In this document: one piece after another, positions 38,237 to 50,522 of the stretch
Numbering within the stretch: position 1 is the first letter of the stretch
Layout of the letters: every line of letters starts with the position of its first letter
Assembly: GCF_900446215.1 (NCBI RefSeq)
Contig: NZ_UAQZ01000007.1
Location: forward strand, 186,001 to 250,000
DNA from: Burkholderia cenocepacia
GTDB taxonomy: Bacteria; Pseudomonadota; Gammaproteobacteria; Burkholderiales; Burkholderiaceae
Direction of reading: 5' to 3'
Length of the DNA: 64,000 nt
Notes under the pieces: model-generated
Seen by the model: the letters and a program-made list of their open reading frames with translations, nothing else
The model's database searches: none
What the model was told of the DNA's origin: nothing
Position numbers and translations under genes: made by a program

Positions 38237-38786
38237 TGAATCGACCTCGTCTCTTGTGTTTGTCTGGAACCGGCTGGCTCGCGATACGCCCCCTGCGGCC
38301 TGGCCGGGTGCTGCGTCGGATGAAGCGGAACTGCACCATCAAAAAACGGCGGGCGAGATGGATGAGCGTCTCGCCCGGTGCCGGCGCGGGTCAGGCGGCG
38401 TGCATCCGGCCGGCGTCGAGGCGAGTGCATCGCCCCGAACGGAAATCGTCAGTGCGGCGGTTCGCTGCGAATGCAGGACTGCGAATCAAATGCGGGCATG
38501 CCCGGGATTCCTTCAGGTTTCGAATGAAACGGAACGGCACGATGCAATGAGGCGGGAATGTTGCGAACGGCGGTGCTGCAACGGCAGGAAAGCGCGACGC
38601 GAGTCGGCACGCTGGCCGGATTGCTTTCCGGAAGCTTGCGCAAAAGTTATCTCAGCGAAATGCCCGTGTCAAACTTTTTTAGTTCGGGTCAAACAAAGTT
38701 TCGACGTGTGTGTTGCATGCACGCTCAACTTCCCGGCCATCCGTCCGTAAACAATGAAAAACGCGCTGAAAACGAGAGAGAGGGCA
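38237..38786. other. 550-bp intergenic region before an unknown gene
   Basis: No coding sequence is convincing here. The right half is clearly richer in A/T than the rest of the window. GTCAAAC occurs at 38668-38674 and 38688-38694, 20 bp apart (two helical turns), separated by a T-run and AGTTCGG. It probably contains the promoters of the divergent peptidase and unknown genes. Confidence 0.5.
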
Positions 38787-39599
38787 ATGACGATTCCGGT
38801 CACGGCGGCGGGCGGCCTTACGCTCGCGCAAATGGCACAGGCGGCGCTCGACGGGCGTCAGACGACGGACGCGGCCGCGTCCGGCGCGCCGCAAGACGCG
38901 CCGATCGGCATCCGGGCAATCGACCCGGAAGCGATGCAGGCGGCGCTGACGAAACAGTTGTCGATGGTGGGCGACCTGTCGATGAAGCTGCGCGGCGTGA
39001 CCGACGCGCTCGCGACGAGCCTGCGGGACATCGTCGCGAAGCGGCCGGACCTGGCCGATGCGCCATTCGATTTCATGACCGACGCCGGCCGGATCAAGGT
39101 GGTGTCGACGACGTTGACCGACAGCGACCGCGCATGGATCGAGTCGACGCTGAATGCGAACGCCGGCCTCGTGCTCGCGACGCGCGCGTTTCACGAGCAG
39201 GCCGTCGATATCGCCGCGCAGGGTGCGGCCGTGCGAGGCGATACGTTCACGGACAGCGATCGCGCGGCGGCGAGTCAGGGCGCCGACACGCGCTTTCACT
39301 TCATGAGCCTGCTCGACCGGTCGGTCGCGGACAACCCGCCGCCCGTGCCGCCCGGCGGGCACTTCACCACGCAGGACGGCACGACGCTGACGATCGCGCC
39401 GTCGGCCGGCAGCGCGCGCGGCACGCTCGCGTTGCTGGACGCCGCACGCCAGCTATCGTCGGGCACGTCGATCTTCGTCGACGCGTCCGGCAACAAGTCC
39501 CACGGCATGCGCGTGGAACTCGTCAACGTCGGCTTCGATGTGCTCGCCAGCTACACGCCGGACGGCGGCAACAGCGTCGGTTTCCACGAGATCGCGTAA
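38787..39599 (+). CDS. Unrecognised 270-aa protein
   Basis: I do not recognise this protein. The start at ATG 38787 follows GAGAGAGG; an in-frame ATG at 38754 would add 11 residues. There is no signal peptide or membrane helix. Residues about 50-135 look helical and amphipathic (LTKQLSMVGDLSMKLRGVTD, WIESTLNANAGLVLATRAF); the C-terminal third is rich in Gly, Ser and beta-prone residues and ends GGNSVGFHEIA. Codon use fits a real gene. It stands alone between the peptidase and a convergent LolC-type permease. Confidence 0.7.
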   Translation: MTIPVTAAGGLTLAQMAQAALDGRQTTDAAASGAPQDAPIGIRAIDPEAMQAALTKQLSMVGDLSMKLRGVTDALATSLRDIVAKRPDLADAPFDFMTDAGRIKVVSTTLTDSDRAWIESTLNANAGLVLATRAFHEQAVDIAAQGAAVRGDTFTDSDRAAASQGADTRFHFMSLLDRSVADNPPPVPPGGHFTTQDGTTLTIAPSAGSARGTLALLDAARQLSSGTSIFVDASGNKSHGMRVELVNVGFDVLASYTPDGGNSVGFHEIA

Positions 39600-39625
39600 C
39601 GCCGCGCCAATCGAGCCGGCTGCGT

Positions 39626-40879
39626 CTACTCGTCGCGCAACGCTTCGGCGGGCCGCACCCGTGCGGCGCGCCAGCTCGGGTAGAGCGTCGCGACGCACGA
39701 CATCAGGAACGCGGCCGATGCGATCTCGATCACGTCGAGCGCCGACAGCTTCGACGGCAGCGCGCTGAGGAAATACACGGACGGCGTCAGGAAGCGGATG
39801 CCGAGCAACTGCTCGATCGCCGGCAGCACCACCGGGATGCTCACCGCGATCGCGCAGCCGAGCGCGACGCCTGCCAGCGTGCCGGCGAGGCCGATCGTCA
39901 TTCCCTGGATCGCGAAGATCTTCATGATCGAGCGGGGCGGCGCGCCGAGCGTGCGCAGGATCGCGATGTCGCCCTGCTTCTGCGTGACCGTCATCACGAG
40001 CGACGACACGAGGTTGAACGCGGCGACCGCGACGATCAGCATCAGGATCAGCGACAGCATGCGTTTCTGCAGCCGCTCGGCCTCGAACCACGTGCGGTTC
40101 TGCCGCGTCCAGTCGCGGATATACAGGTCGCCCGACAGCGTACGCGACAGCGCCAGCGCGACCTCCGGCGCACGCTGCAGATCGTCGACGCGCAGCCGGA
40201 TACCGGTCGGCGCGGGCACGTTGAACAGTTGCTGCGCATCGCGGATGTGGATGTACGCGAGCGCGCTGTCGTACTGGTAGTGGCCCGACTCGAACGTGCC
40301 GACCACGTTGAACTGGCGGAACCGCGGCAGCGCGTCGCCCAGGCGCGCACGGTTGCCGGGCGCGAAGAACGTGATGCGGTCGCCGATCTTCACGTGCAGT
40401 GCATCGGCGAGCGCGGCGCCGAGCACGATGCCCATCTCGCCCGGCGCGAGCGCGTCGAGGCGCCCGGTCTTCAGCTTGCGCGCGATCTCGGACACGCGCG
40501 GCTCGAGCACGGGATCGATGCCGCGCAGCGCGACGCCCGTCACGTTGCCCGCGTTCGTCAGCAGCGCCTGCGCGTCGACGTAGGGTGCGACGGCACGCAC
40601 CGCCGTGTTCTGTAACGATTCGTGTGCGGTCAGCCGCCAGTCGGGCATCGCGCCGGACGGCGAGAAGATTTCCACGTGCGCGAGCACCGACAGCATCCGG
40701 TCGCGCACCTCGGTGCGAAAGCCGTTCATCACCGACAGCACGACGATCAGCGCGGCCACGCCGAGCGCGATGCCGGCCATCGCGGCGCCGGCGATGAACG
40801 ACACGAAGCCGTCGCCGGCCGAGCGCCGGCCGCCGCGCGCGTAGCGCAGCCCGATCTGCCATTCGAACGGGAGTTTCAA
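39626..40879 (-). CDS. LolC/FtsX-type ABC permease, orphan (lipoprotein-releasing family)
   Basis: The 417-aa protein has the LolC/E layout: one N-terminal helix after FVSFIAGAAMAGIALGVAALIVVLSVMNGF (residues about 25-55), a large periplasmic domain, and three C-terminal helices with the coupling region TQKQGDIAILRTLGAPPRSI. The TTG start at 40879 follows AAGGA and gives the usual MKLPFEWQIG beginning; an ATG at 40894 is in frame. No LolD ATPase or LolE partner lies nearby, so this is an extra copy. It probably works, if at all, with an ATPase encoded elsewhere. Confidence 0.85.
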   Translation of the reverse strand: MKLPFEWQIGLRYARGGRRSAGDGFVSFIAGAAMAGIALGVAALIVVLSVMNGFRTEVRDRMLSVLAHVEIFSPSGAMPDWRLTAHESLQNTAVRAVAPYVDAQALLTNAGNVTGVALRGIDPVLEPRVSEIARKLKTGRLDALAPGEMGIVLGAALADALHVKIGDRITFFAPGNRARLGDALPRFRQFNVVGTFESGHYQYDSALAYIHIRDAQQLFNVPAPTGIRLRVDDLQRAPEVALALSRTLSGDLYIRDWTRQNRTWFEAERLQKRMLSLILMLIVAVAAFNLVSSLVMTVTQKQGDIAILRTLGAPPRSIMKIFAIQGMTIGLAGTLAGVALGCAIAVSIPVVLPAIEQLLGIRFLTPSVYFLSALPSKLSALDVIEIASAAFLMSCVATLYPSWRAARVRPAEALRDE

Positions 40880-40945
40880 GCGGTTTCCTTTCATTTCGAT
40901 TCGATCCTGCCGAGCCGCGCATTCTAGCGAACGTGGCGCGACCGT

Positions 40946-41763
40946 GTGCAGCCGTCGGGTCGCGACGGCCCGCGACCAGCCGATATCCGACCGCCTGCCG
41001 GGTCGGCGACGTATCGTGGACGGCGCCCGCGTGGGCCGCAACGGGTCGAAGCCGTGATGCTGCACGAGGACCGCTGGTTCCGGTGGCATCCGGGTTTCAA
41101 TCCGTACGGGCTCGCGTGCGGCGCATGGATCACCTACGTGCGTGGCGGGCAGGACGCGATCGACCGTGCGCTGGTTGCGTCGCGTAACCGGCTGTATGCG
41201 CGCTGGCTGACGACGCATCCGGGCGATGCGTCGCTCAAGCCGCTGTCCGCGTTGCCGTTCGACGCGCCGCATGCGGTCGACCAGGCGCTCGCCGCGCGCA
41301 ACGATACGTGCGACATGGGCGTGAAGGCGCGGGGCGGCCCCGCGAACTTCTTCGATCGCTCGATCGACGGGCAGGTGAACGGCACGCGCGCGCGGCGCTC
41401 GCCGGGCTCCACGCTCAAGCCGTTCGTCTATGCGCCCGGCTTCGACCGGGGCGTGCTGCATCCGGATTGCCGCGATGCCGGGCAGGTCGAAGGCGACCCG
41501 CCGCGCGTCACGTCGCCGCTACACGGCAGTCCGTATGCGATGCGCGTGAAGACCACCGACGAAACGTGCATCGCGTTCAACGCGACCGCCGATGCGAGCG
41601 CGCATGCGCTGTACGGGTTCGTCAACGATGCGTACGTCGGCCGCAGCGCACCGGCGACGCGTTGTTCTGGCAGCCGCGCACGGCCGGCAGCTATACGGTG
41701 CGGGTGGTCGACGATCACGGGCGCAGCGATCAGCGGCCGCCGGGAGTGGGGCTGAAGCAGTAA
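40946..41763 (+). pseudogene. Decayed penicillin-binding protein 1C (pbpC remnant)
   Basis: Fragments of PBP1C appear in the right order but with most of the gene missing: glycosyltransferase start (EAVMLHEDRWFRWHPG, then ACGAWITYVRGG), a middle piece (RNRLYARWLTTHPGD ... APHAVDQALAARN), the transpeptidase KTG-like region (QVNGTRARRSPGSTLKPFVY), and the C-terminal domain (LYGFVNDAYVGRSAP). A lost base near 41653 shifts the frame; in the next frame the true end (DALFWQPRTAGSYTVRVVDDHGRS) continues to 41763. Intact PBP1C has roughly 750-800 residues, about 270 codons remain, and the catalytic motifs are not complete. Confidence 0.85.
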
Positions 41764-41788
41764 GCAGGCGCGGCCCGCTCGCGCCGGT

Positions 41789-43195
41789 TCAGACGCTGTA
41801 GCCGATCCTCAGCACACCCCACGGCCGTCCGCCGACGACGATCGGCGCGGACACGTCCTTCATCAGCGCGAACTGGCCGTTGCCCATGTCGCGCCGATAG
41901 GTCTGCAACAGGAACGGCTTGTCATGCGCCACGGACATGCGCGCCGTGCGGTCCGTGTAGATCCGGCGGTTCCGGCAATTCGCCGCGTTCCACGCGGCGT
42001 CCGAGCGCTGAGGCAGCGAGAACTTCCGGTTGTGGGTCGGCAGGTAGCACTGCCGGTCGAAGCTCGCGCAATAGACGATGCGTTCGTCGAGATCGAGCAC
42101 CGGCTCCTGGACGGCCGGCAGCACGCGATCGGTGAACGCGGTGAAGCGCGTCATGAACTGCTGCGGGTCGGTGCCGGGAATCGGTTCGTAGTGCGCGTCG
42201 AAGAGCGCGTCGAGTGCGATGTCGCCGCGCCCGACCGCCTCCTCGAAGAGTTTGCCGATCGCGGCGGCCGTGCTGCGCGCGGCGTCGATCAGGCGCGTGT
42301 CGGGCGATTCGATACCGGTCGCGGCGGTGAGCTCGATCAGCGTCTCGGAGACGGAGAGCAGATTGCCGAGCCGGTCCTTGGCCTGCGAGAAGTTCTCGGC
42401 CGAGTTCTCGACGCCGGACGCCATCTCGCCCACCTGTTCGTCGAGACGATGGCACTGCGTCTCGATCTCGTCCGTCAGCGACGCGATCTGTTCGGCCTCG
42501 CCGGCGAGTTCGGTGATCGCGTGACCGGTCGCGTGCACGACCTCGCCGATCGTGCGCGTGCCCTCGCGCACGCGATGTGCGCGGGCGGCGTTGTCGGTGC
42601 CTTCCGCGAGCAGGTGTTCGGTCTGCTCGGCGAGCCGCGCGAGGGTCGTCTCGATCTGGGCCGTCGCCTGCCCGGTCTTCGCGGACAGGTTCTTGACCTC
42701 GGCCGCGACGACCGCGAAGCTGCGGCCCGACTCGCCGGCGCGCGCGGCCTCGATCGCGGCGTTCAGCGCGAGCAGGTGGGTCTGGCGCGCGATGACGGAG
42801 ATTTCCTCGGACACGGCCCGCACGTGATCGAGTGCGTCACGCAGCGCGCCCATCTGGTCGCTGATCGTGGTGACGCCCTCGACGAGGCCGTGAATGTCGG
42901 CGAGCGAGGCCTCGATCGTCTGCTGTGACTGCCGGACCGCATTCGACGCATTGGCGCTGACGTCGCGCACCTGCTGCGCGGCCTCGGCGATCCGGTGGTT
43001 GCCGCGCAGCGTGAGGGCGGCCGATTCGCGCAGCGTGTGGCACACCTCCGCCTGTCGGGCGACGCGGGCCGCGACTTCCTCGACGTGACCCGACACGTCG
43101 CAGATCTCGATGCCCAGCCTGCCGGCCTGTTCGGCGATGTCGCCGACGAGCGCGCGCGACGAACGGCGGCCGCGGCCGATTCCGAAGAAGTTCAC
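41789..43195 (-). CDS. Soluble methyl-accepting chemotaxis protein
   Basis: This 468-aa receptor has no transmembrane segment. The N-terminal part carries the MCP signalling hairpin with the conserved tip (EEISVIARQTHLLALNAAIEAARAGESGRSFAVVA, written in the frame at about residues 128-162), followed by a C-terminal sensor-like domain (from about 310) with conserved Trp, Cys and Tyr residues (VYCASFDRQCYLP, AANCRNRRIYTDRTAR). The GTG start at 43195 has AAGGAGA upstream; an ATG at 43220 lies before that site. It probably senses a cytoplasmic signal. No che genes are nearby. Confidence 0.88.
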   Translation of the reverse strand: MNFFGIGRGRRSSRALVGDIAEQAGRLGIEICDVSGHVEEVAARVARQAEVCHTLRESAALTLRGNHRIAEAAQQVRDVSANASNAVRQSQQTIEASLADIHGLVEGVTTISDQMGALRDALDHVRAVSEEISVIARQTHLLALNAAIEAARAGESGRSFAVVAAEVKNLSAKTGQATAQIETTLARLAEQTEHLLAEGTDNAARAHRVREGTRTIGEVVHATGHAITELAGEAEQIASLTDEIETQCHRLDEQVGEMASGVENSAENFSQAKDRLGNLLSVSETLIELTAATGIESPDTRLIDAARSTAAAIGKLFEEAVGRGDIALDALFDAHYEPIPGTDPQQFMTRFTAFTDRVLPAVQEPVLDLDERIVYCASFDRQCYLPTHNRKFSLPQRSDAAWNAANCRNRRIYTDRTARMSVAHDKPFLLQTYRRDMGNGQFALMKDVSAPIVVGGRPWGVLRIGYSV

Positions 43196-43445
43196 GTTGG
43201 TGGGTCTCCTTGAGGACATGCGCACCGGGTTCCCGGCGGATGGTGGGCGTGCGTTCCTGACTTGACGGCTGCACGGCCGCGGACTTGAGGTCGGGTAAAC
43301 ATCGAGATCGGCATCCCCGACGGCCGGACCGGCGCCGGGCGGGGCGCGTTTGCACCACGTTTGCGCCACGTTTGCCGTGGCGGCCGCGCGGCGGCGTGAC
43401 GAGGGACGGGCGGCGCGTGGCGGCCGCCCGTCCACAGGCGCTGCG

Positions 43446-44516
43446 TCAGAACACGTGGTGAATGCCGGCGTTGACGCCGACCGTCGTGCCCGGCAGCCCG
43501 TACAGCGCGCCGCCCGTGATGCCGAGGCCGGTATTCATCGCGCCGTGGTTGTTGACGACGCCGACCTGCGCATACAGGCCGGTTCGCTTCGACAGGCTGT
43601 AGTCGGCGCCGATCGCGGCCAGCAGCGAATGATTGTGCGAGTCGTTGCGGTCGGTCGTGTACCACGCGCCGGTGTTCAGGTCGAGGGCCGGCGTGACGCG
43701 GTAGTCGAGGCCGGCGCTATACACGTTGTTGCTGAACGAGCCGGCGACCTTGTAGCTCGTGAACGACGCCTTGCCGGTCACCGGCCCGAACGTGTAGGCG
43801 GCACCGATCGTGCGGCCGACGAACGCGACCGTGCTCGGCACCGGCGTCGGGGACGTACCGCCGTTGCCGTCGTAGAGCGCCGCGTTGAGCATGAAACCGC
43901 CGTTCGTATAGGTGAGGCTGCCGGAATACTGGCGTCCCGCCTGGAAGTCGCCGGCCTTGCCGCCGAAGCCGAACATCGCGCTGGCCGTCAGCCCGGCGAT
44001 GGTCGGGCTCGTGTACGAAATCGCGTTCGGGTTGAAGAGGCCCGTGACGAGCACGTTGTCGACGTACGGAACCAGCGCGGCGCCGAAGTGCGAGACGTTG
44101 CGCGGATCCGATCCGAGGATCGCGAGCACGAACGGCGAGAACTGCAGGCCGACCTTCGTTTCGCCGAAGCCGCCGTCGATTCCGACCCATGCCTGGCGGC
44201 CGAAGAAGTTGCCGTTCGAGTGGCCGAACGCGCCGTCCGTGATGTTGAAGCCGCTTTCCAGCTTGAATCGCGCGTGCAGCCCGCCGCCGAGATCCTCGGT
44301 GCCCGTGATGCCGAAGTTGGTCGGCGTCATGCCCGTGTCGGTCAGCGCGAACTGGCGTCCGGCGTTGCCGCCGGTCGCCGAATCCAACGAGCGGCTCGTA
44401 TAGAGCAATGCGGCGTCGAGGTCGCCGTACAGCGTGACGCTGCTCTGCGCGAAACTGCTCGTGCTTGCCGCCGCGCCCAGCAGCGCCGCGCAAATCGTCC
44501 ATGTCCTGCTCTTCAT
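43446..44516 (-). CDS. Gram-negative porin (OmpC/Porin_4 family)
   Basis: This 356-aa outer-membrane beta-barrel has a signal peptide ending AQS (residues 1-24), mature start SSVTLYGDLDAALLY, the constriction-loop type segment GFNITDGAFGHSNGNFFGRQAWVG, and a C-terminal Phe (GIHHVF) required for barrel assembly. It is a general porin of the type found in many copies in Burkholderia. It is a single gene; specificity is unknown. Confidence 0.93.
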   Translation of the reverse strand: MKSRTWTICAALLGAAASTSSFAQSSVTLYGDLDAALLYTSRSLDSATGGNAGRQFALTDTGMTPTNFGITGTEDLGGGLHARFKLESGFNITDGAFGHSNGNFFGRQAWVGIDGGFGETKVGLQFSPFVLAILGSDPRNVSHFGAALVPYVDNVLVTGLFNPNAISYTSPTIAGLTASAMFGFGGKAGDFQAGRQYSGSLTYTNGGFMLNAALYDGNGGTSPTPVPSTVAFVGRTIGAAYTFGPVTGKASFTSYKVAGSFSNNVYSAGLDYRVTPALDLNTGAWYTTDRNDSHNHSLLAAIGADYSLSKRTGLYAQVGVVNNHGAMNTGLGITGGALYGLPGTTVGVNAGIHHVF

Positions 44517-44710
44517 CGTCTGTCTCCGTTTTGTGAGTGTTGTAATACGCACAACTGATTAAACCTTCGTTGGCGGAAGCGCTGCGAGCCGCCTGCATGC
44601 CGTGCCGTCGGGAAACGCACGGCGATGCTTCTCGCCGGCGCGAACGCGGCCGCGAGCCCGGCGTGGGAAACGGGCCAGCGGCCGTGCTGCGACGCCGCGG
44701 TGAAGCGATA

Positions 44711-44728
44711 CGCCCGCCGTGGCGGGCG
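44711..44728. terminator. Hairpin after acs
   Basis: CGCCCGCC and GGCGGGCG form an 8-bp GC stem 4 bp beyond the acs stop. The minus strand has no proper U-tract, so it is a weak candidate. Confidence 0.45.
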
Positions 44729-44731
44729 GCG

Positions 44732-46714
<1,983 letters not shown>

Positions 46715-46760
46715 GCGTGTCTCCATGCATTCATGTGATTCCTGACGGCGCTCGGGAAAA

Positions 46761-46776
46761 CGCAACATGCGTGCCA
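46761..46776 (-). promoter_or_regulatory. Sigma-54 promoter of acs
   Basis: On the minus strand TGGCACG-N4-TTGCG is read, with GG (46775-46774) and GC (46763-46762) exactly 10 bp apart. It matches the TGGCACG-N4-TTGCW consensus at all but the last base. The expected transcript start is about 35 bp before the acs start codon. Confidence 0.8.
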
Positions 46777-46809
46777 GTCGCGTGACGGATGGGGGCATGC
46801 GGCGCAAGC

Positions 46810-46831
46810 CGCGACAGTCCGGCGTGTCGCG
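46810..46831. promoter_or_regulatory. Dyad CGCGACA-N8-TGTCGCG upstream of acs
   Basis: A 7-bp perfect inverted repeat sits about 40 bp upstream of the acs -24 element. A single half-site GTGTTGCA, like those in the pqqA dyads, lies at 46905-46912. Either could be an enhancer site, or the dyad could be a message-end hairpin of the sigma-factor gene. Confidence 0.35.
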
Positions 46832-46962
46832 CCCGCTCCCGGCTAAGCGGCGGCATCGCGGACGGTAGCGCGATGCGGCGCGGCGTTCAGAAATGCAGCA
46901 GGTCGTGTTGCAGTCCTGAGCAGTCGGGGCGAGCCGGCAGGTGATCGTCCGGCACCGCCGCG

Positions 46963-48832
<1,870 letters not shown>

Positions 48833-48849
<17 letters not shown>

Positions 48850-49147
48850 AGACGTTGCACCAGCCTTCCGCGGCAACCGTCTTGCCCGCGAACATCGGGC
48901 ACGTCCCGGAGGATTCGCCCGCGGCGGCCTTGTAGAAGCGGCAGTTCGCACACGTCTGGCCGGCCTGGTACTTCGGGAACTTGCCGGCGTCGACGGTCGT
49001 CGCCTTGGCGCGGTAGCCGAGCGTCTTCGCCGTCGCGTCGTTTTCGTCGACGGGGGGAGCGGCGGCGAATGCGCGCGTGCCGGCCGCGAGCGCGGCGCAC
49101 AGGCCGGCGGCCTGCACGAAGAAGGTTCTGCGATGACGGGAGATCAT
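48833..49147 (-). CDS. High-potential iron-sulfur protein (HiPIP)
   Basis: This 104-aa periplasmic electron carrier begins with a twin-arginine signal ([10 protein letters not shown], residues 6-15) for export after cofactor insertion. Four Cys (C66, C69 in CANCRF, C83 in CPMF, C97 in WCNVY) have the HiPIP spacing for one [4Fe-4S] cluster. It follows the XoxJ/cytochrome fusion gene, so it may pass electrons from the alcohol dehydrogenase chain to an oxidase. It overlaps the sigma-factor gene. Confidence 0.92.
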
Positions 49148-49245
49148 GATGCGGTCCTGAATGAAATGAACGGAAAAAGCCCGGCCCGCGCGCCGGGCAT
49201 GTTGCCCGGCGCGGCGGTCGATCGAAACGAAAGCGGGTGGAGCGG

Positions 49246-50442
49246 TTACTTGCGCGGCCCGGCGATCAGCGGCGCCTTCGACGCGTTGGCGATCTCGGCG
49301 GTCAGCTTGCTCTTCGACGCGTCGTAGCCGTTCGAATAAAGCAGGAACGCCATCAGATCCTCGTATTCCTGTGCGGTCATCTTGCCGGGGCGATCGGCCG
49401 GCATGTTGCTCGACATGTACAGGAAGATGCCGCCGACCGTGATGTGCGACTTGCCTTCGGGCGCGAACGATTCCCCGCTCAGCGCGGGTGCGGTATTGCC
49501 CTCGAGCTGGTCGCCGTGGCATTTCGCGCACGCATCGCCGTAGAGCTTCTTGCCGTGCTGCACCTGAGCCTGGTCGAACGACGGGACGCCGCTGCCTTCG
49601 CTCGTCGACACCTTGATGAAGCCGGTCCGCTGCGCGGACGCGATCGCGCCGTCGAGAAACCGGCCGGGCACGCGCGAGGCGGCGGCTTGCGCGATGCCGT
49701 CGGGCAGCGTCCAGCCGCGCGTGAGCGACGCGAGGCGGCCGTTGCCGCTCAGTTGCGACAGCGTGGCGTCGATGCGCTTTTGCAGCGCGTCCTTGCCCGG
49801 CCCGAACGCGAACGACAGTTGCCAGTCGGAGTACGGCGACGACGTCGCCGCCACCTGGAACCGTTGTTTCGGATGCGCACGCTCGTACGCGACGACGCTC
49901 GGATACCAGACGATCGCGCGTTGCGCGCGGCCCGCGGCGAGCGCGCCGATCGTTTTCTCGCTCGTGTTCTCGAGATCGAAGCGGGCATTCGTCTGCTGCG
50001 CGGCGATCAGCTGCGACGGGCTGCCGTAGGTGGCCGCGATCGTTTCCTTCGCGCCGGACGGCGCGGGTGCATCGCGCAGCGACACGCTGACGTAGCCGGA
50101 GCGCAGATAGCCCTGCGAGAACGTCATCTTCGATCCCGACGCATCGGCGATGGCCGAACGCGGGAAGCCGGCGATCACGTCGCAGTCGCGTTCGAGCGAT
50201 TTCGTCAGTTCGCTGGCGGAGATGCCGTCGTCGTCGCCGTTGTCGTCGACGCCACGTGTGTTGAAGGTCGCGGCGATGCCCGCGGTGCGGAACACTTCGC
50301 GCGCGACGGCGCGATCGAGCGTGGTGGTCGGGCTGCCAGGCAGCGTGCAGATGCGCACGCCGGCCGATGCGGTTGCCGGTGTCAGCGCCACGCCCACGGC
50401 GAGCAGACTGGCGACGGCAACGGAAGTGAGACGAGTATTCAT
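49246..50442 (-). CDS. XoxJ/MxaJ-like binding protein fused to cytochrome c
   Basis: The 398-aa exported protein has a signal peptide (to about residue 27, ASA). Residues about 28-270 are a periplasmic solute-binding fold of the quinoprotein-associated (MxaJ/XoxJ) kind with SELTKSLERDCDVIAGFPRSA. From about 285 it is a c-type cytochrome with the haem motif CAKCH at 305-309 and a Met ligand candidate in YMSSNMPADRPGKM. In methylotrophs XoxJ and the cytochrome acceptor XoxG are separate; here one chain holds both roles. It lies 80 bp after the dehydrogenase gene. An acidic DDNGDDDG stretch (66-73) may bind a metal. Confidence 0.85.
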   Translation of the reverse strand: MNTRLTSVAVASLLAVGVALTPATASAGVRICTLPGSPTTTLDRAVAREVFRTAGIAATFNTRGVDDNGDDDGISASELTKSLERDCDVIAGFPRSAIADASGSKMTFSQGYLRSGYVSVSLRDAPAPSGAKETIAATYGSPSQLIAAQQTNARFDLENTSEKTIGALAAGRAQRAIVWYPSVVAYERAHPKQRFQVAATSSPYSDWQLSFAFGPGKDALQKRIDATLSQLSGNGRLASLTRGWTLPDGIAQAAASRVPGRFLDGAIASAQRTGFIKVSTSEGSGVPSFDQAQVQHGKKLYGDACAKCHGDQLEGNTAPALSGESFAPEGKSHITVGGIFLYMSSNMPADRPGKMTAQEYEDLMAFLLYSNGYDASKSKLTAEIANASKAPLIAGPRK

Positions 50443-50522
50443 GGTCGTGTTTCCGGTTGAAGCGGGTGGGGCGTCGCGCCCGCATCGGGCGCATGCGGGC
50501 GCGACTCGGGCGTGGCGCCGGG

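Noticed and set aside
38530..38550. Sigma-54-like element CGGCACG before the unknown 38787 gene
   Set aside because: The -12 position reads TG instead of GC at the required spacing and it is more than 200 bp from the gene.
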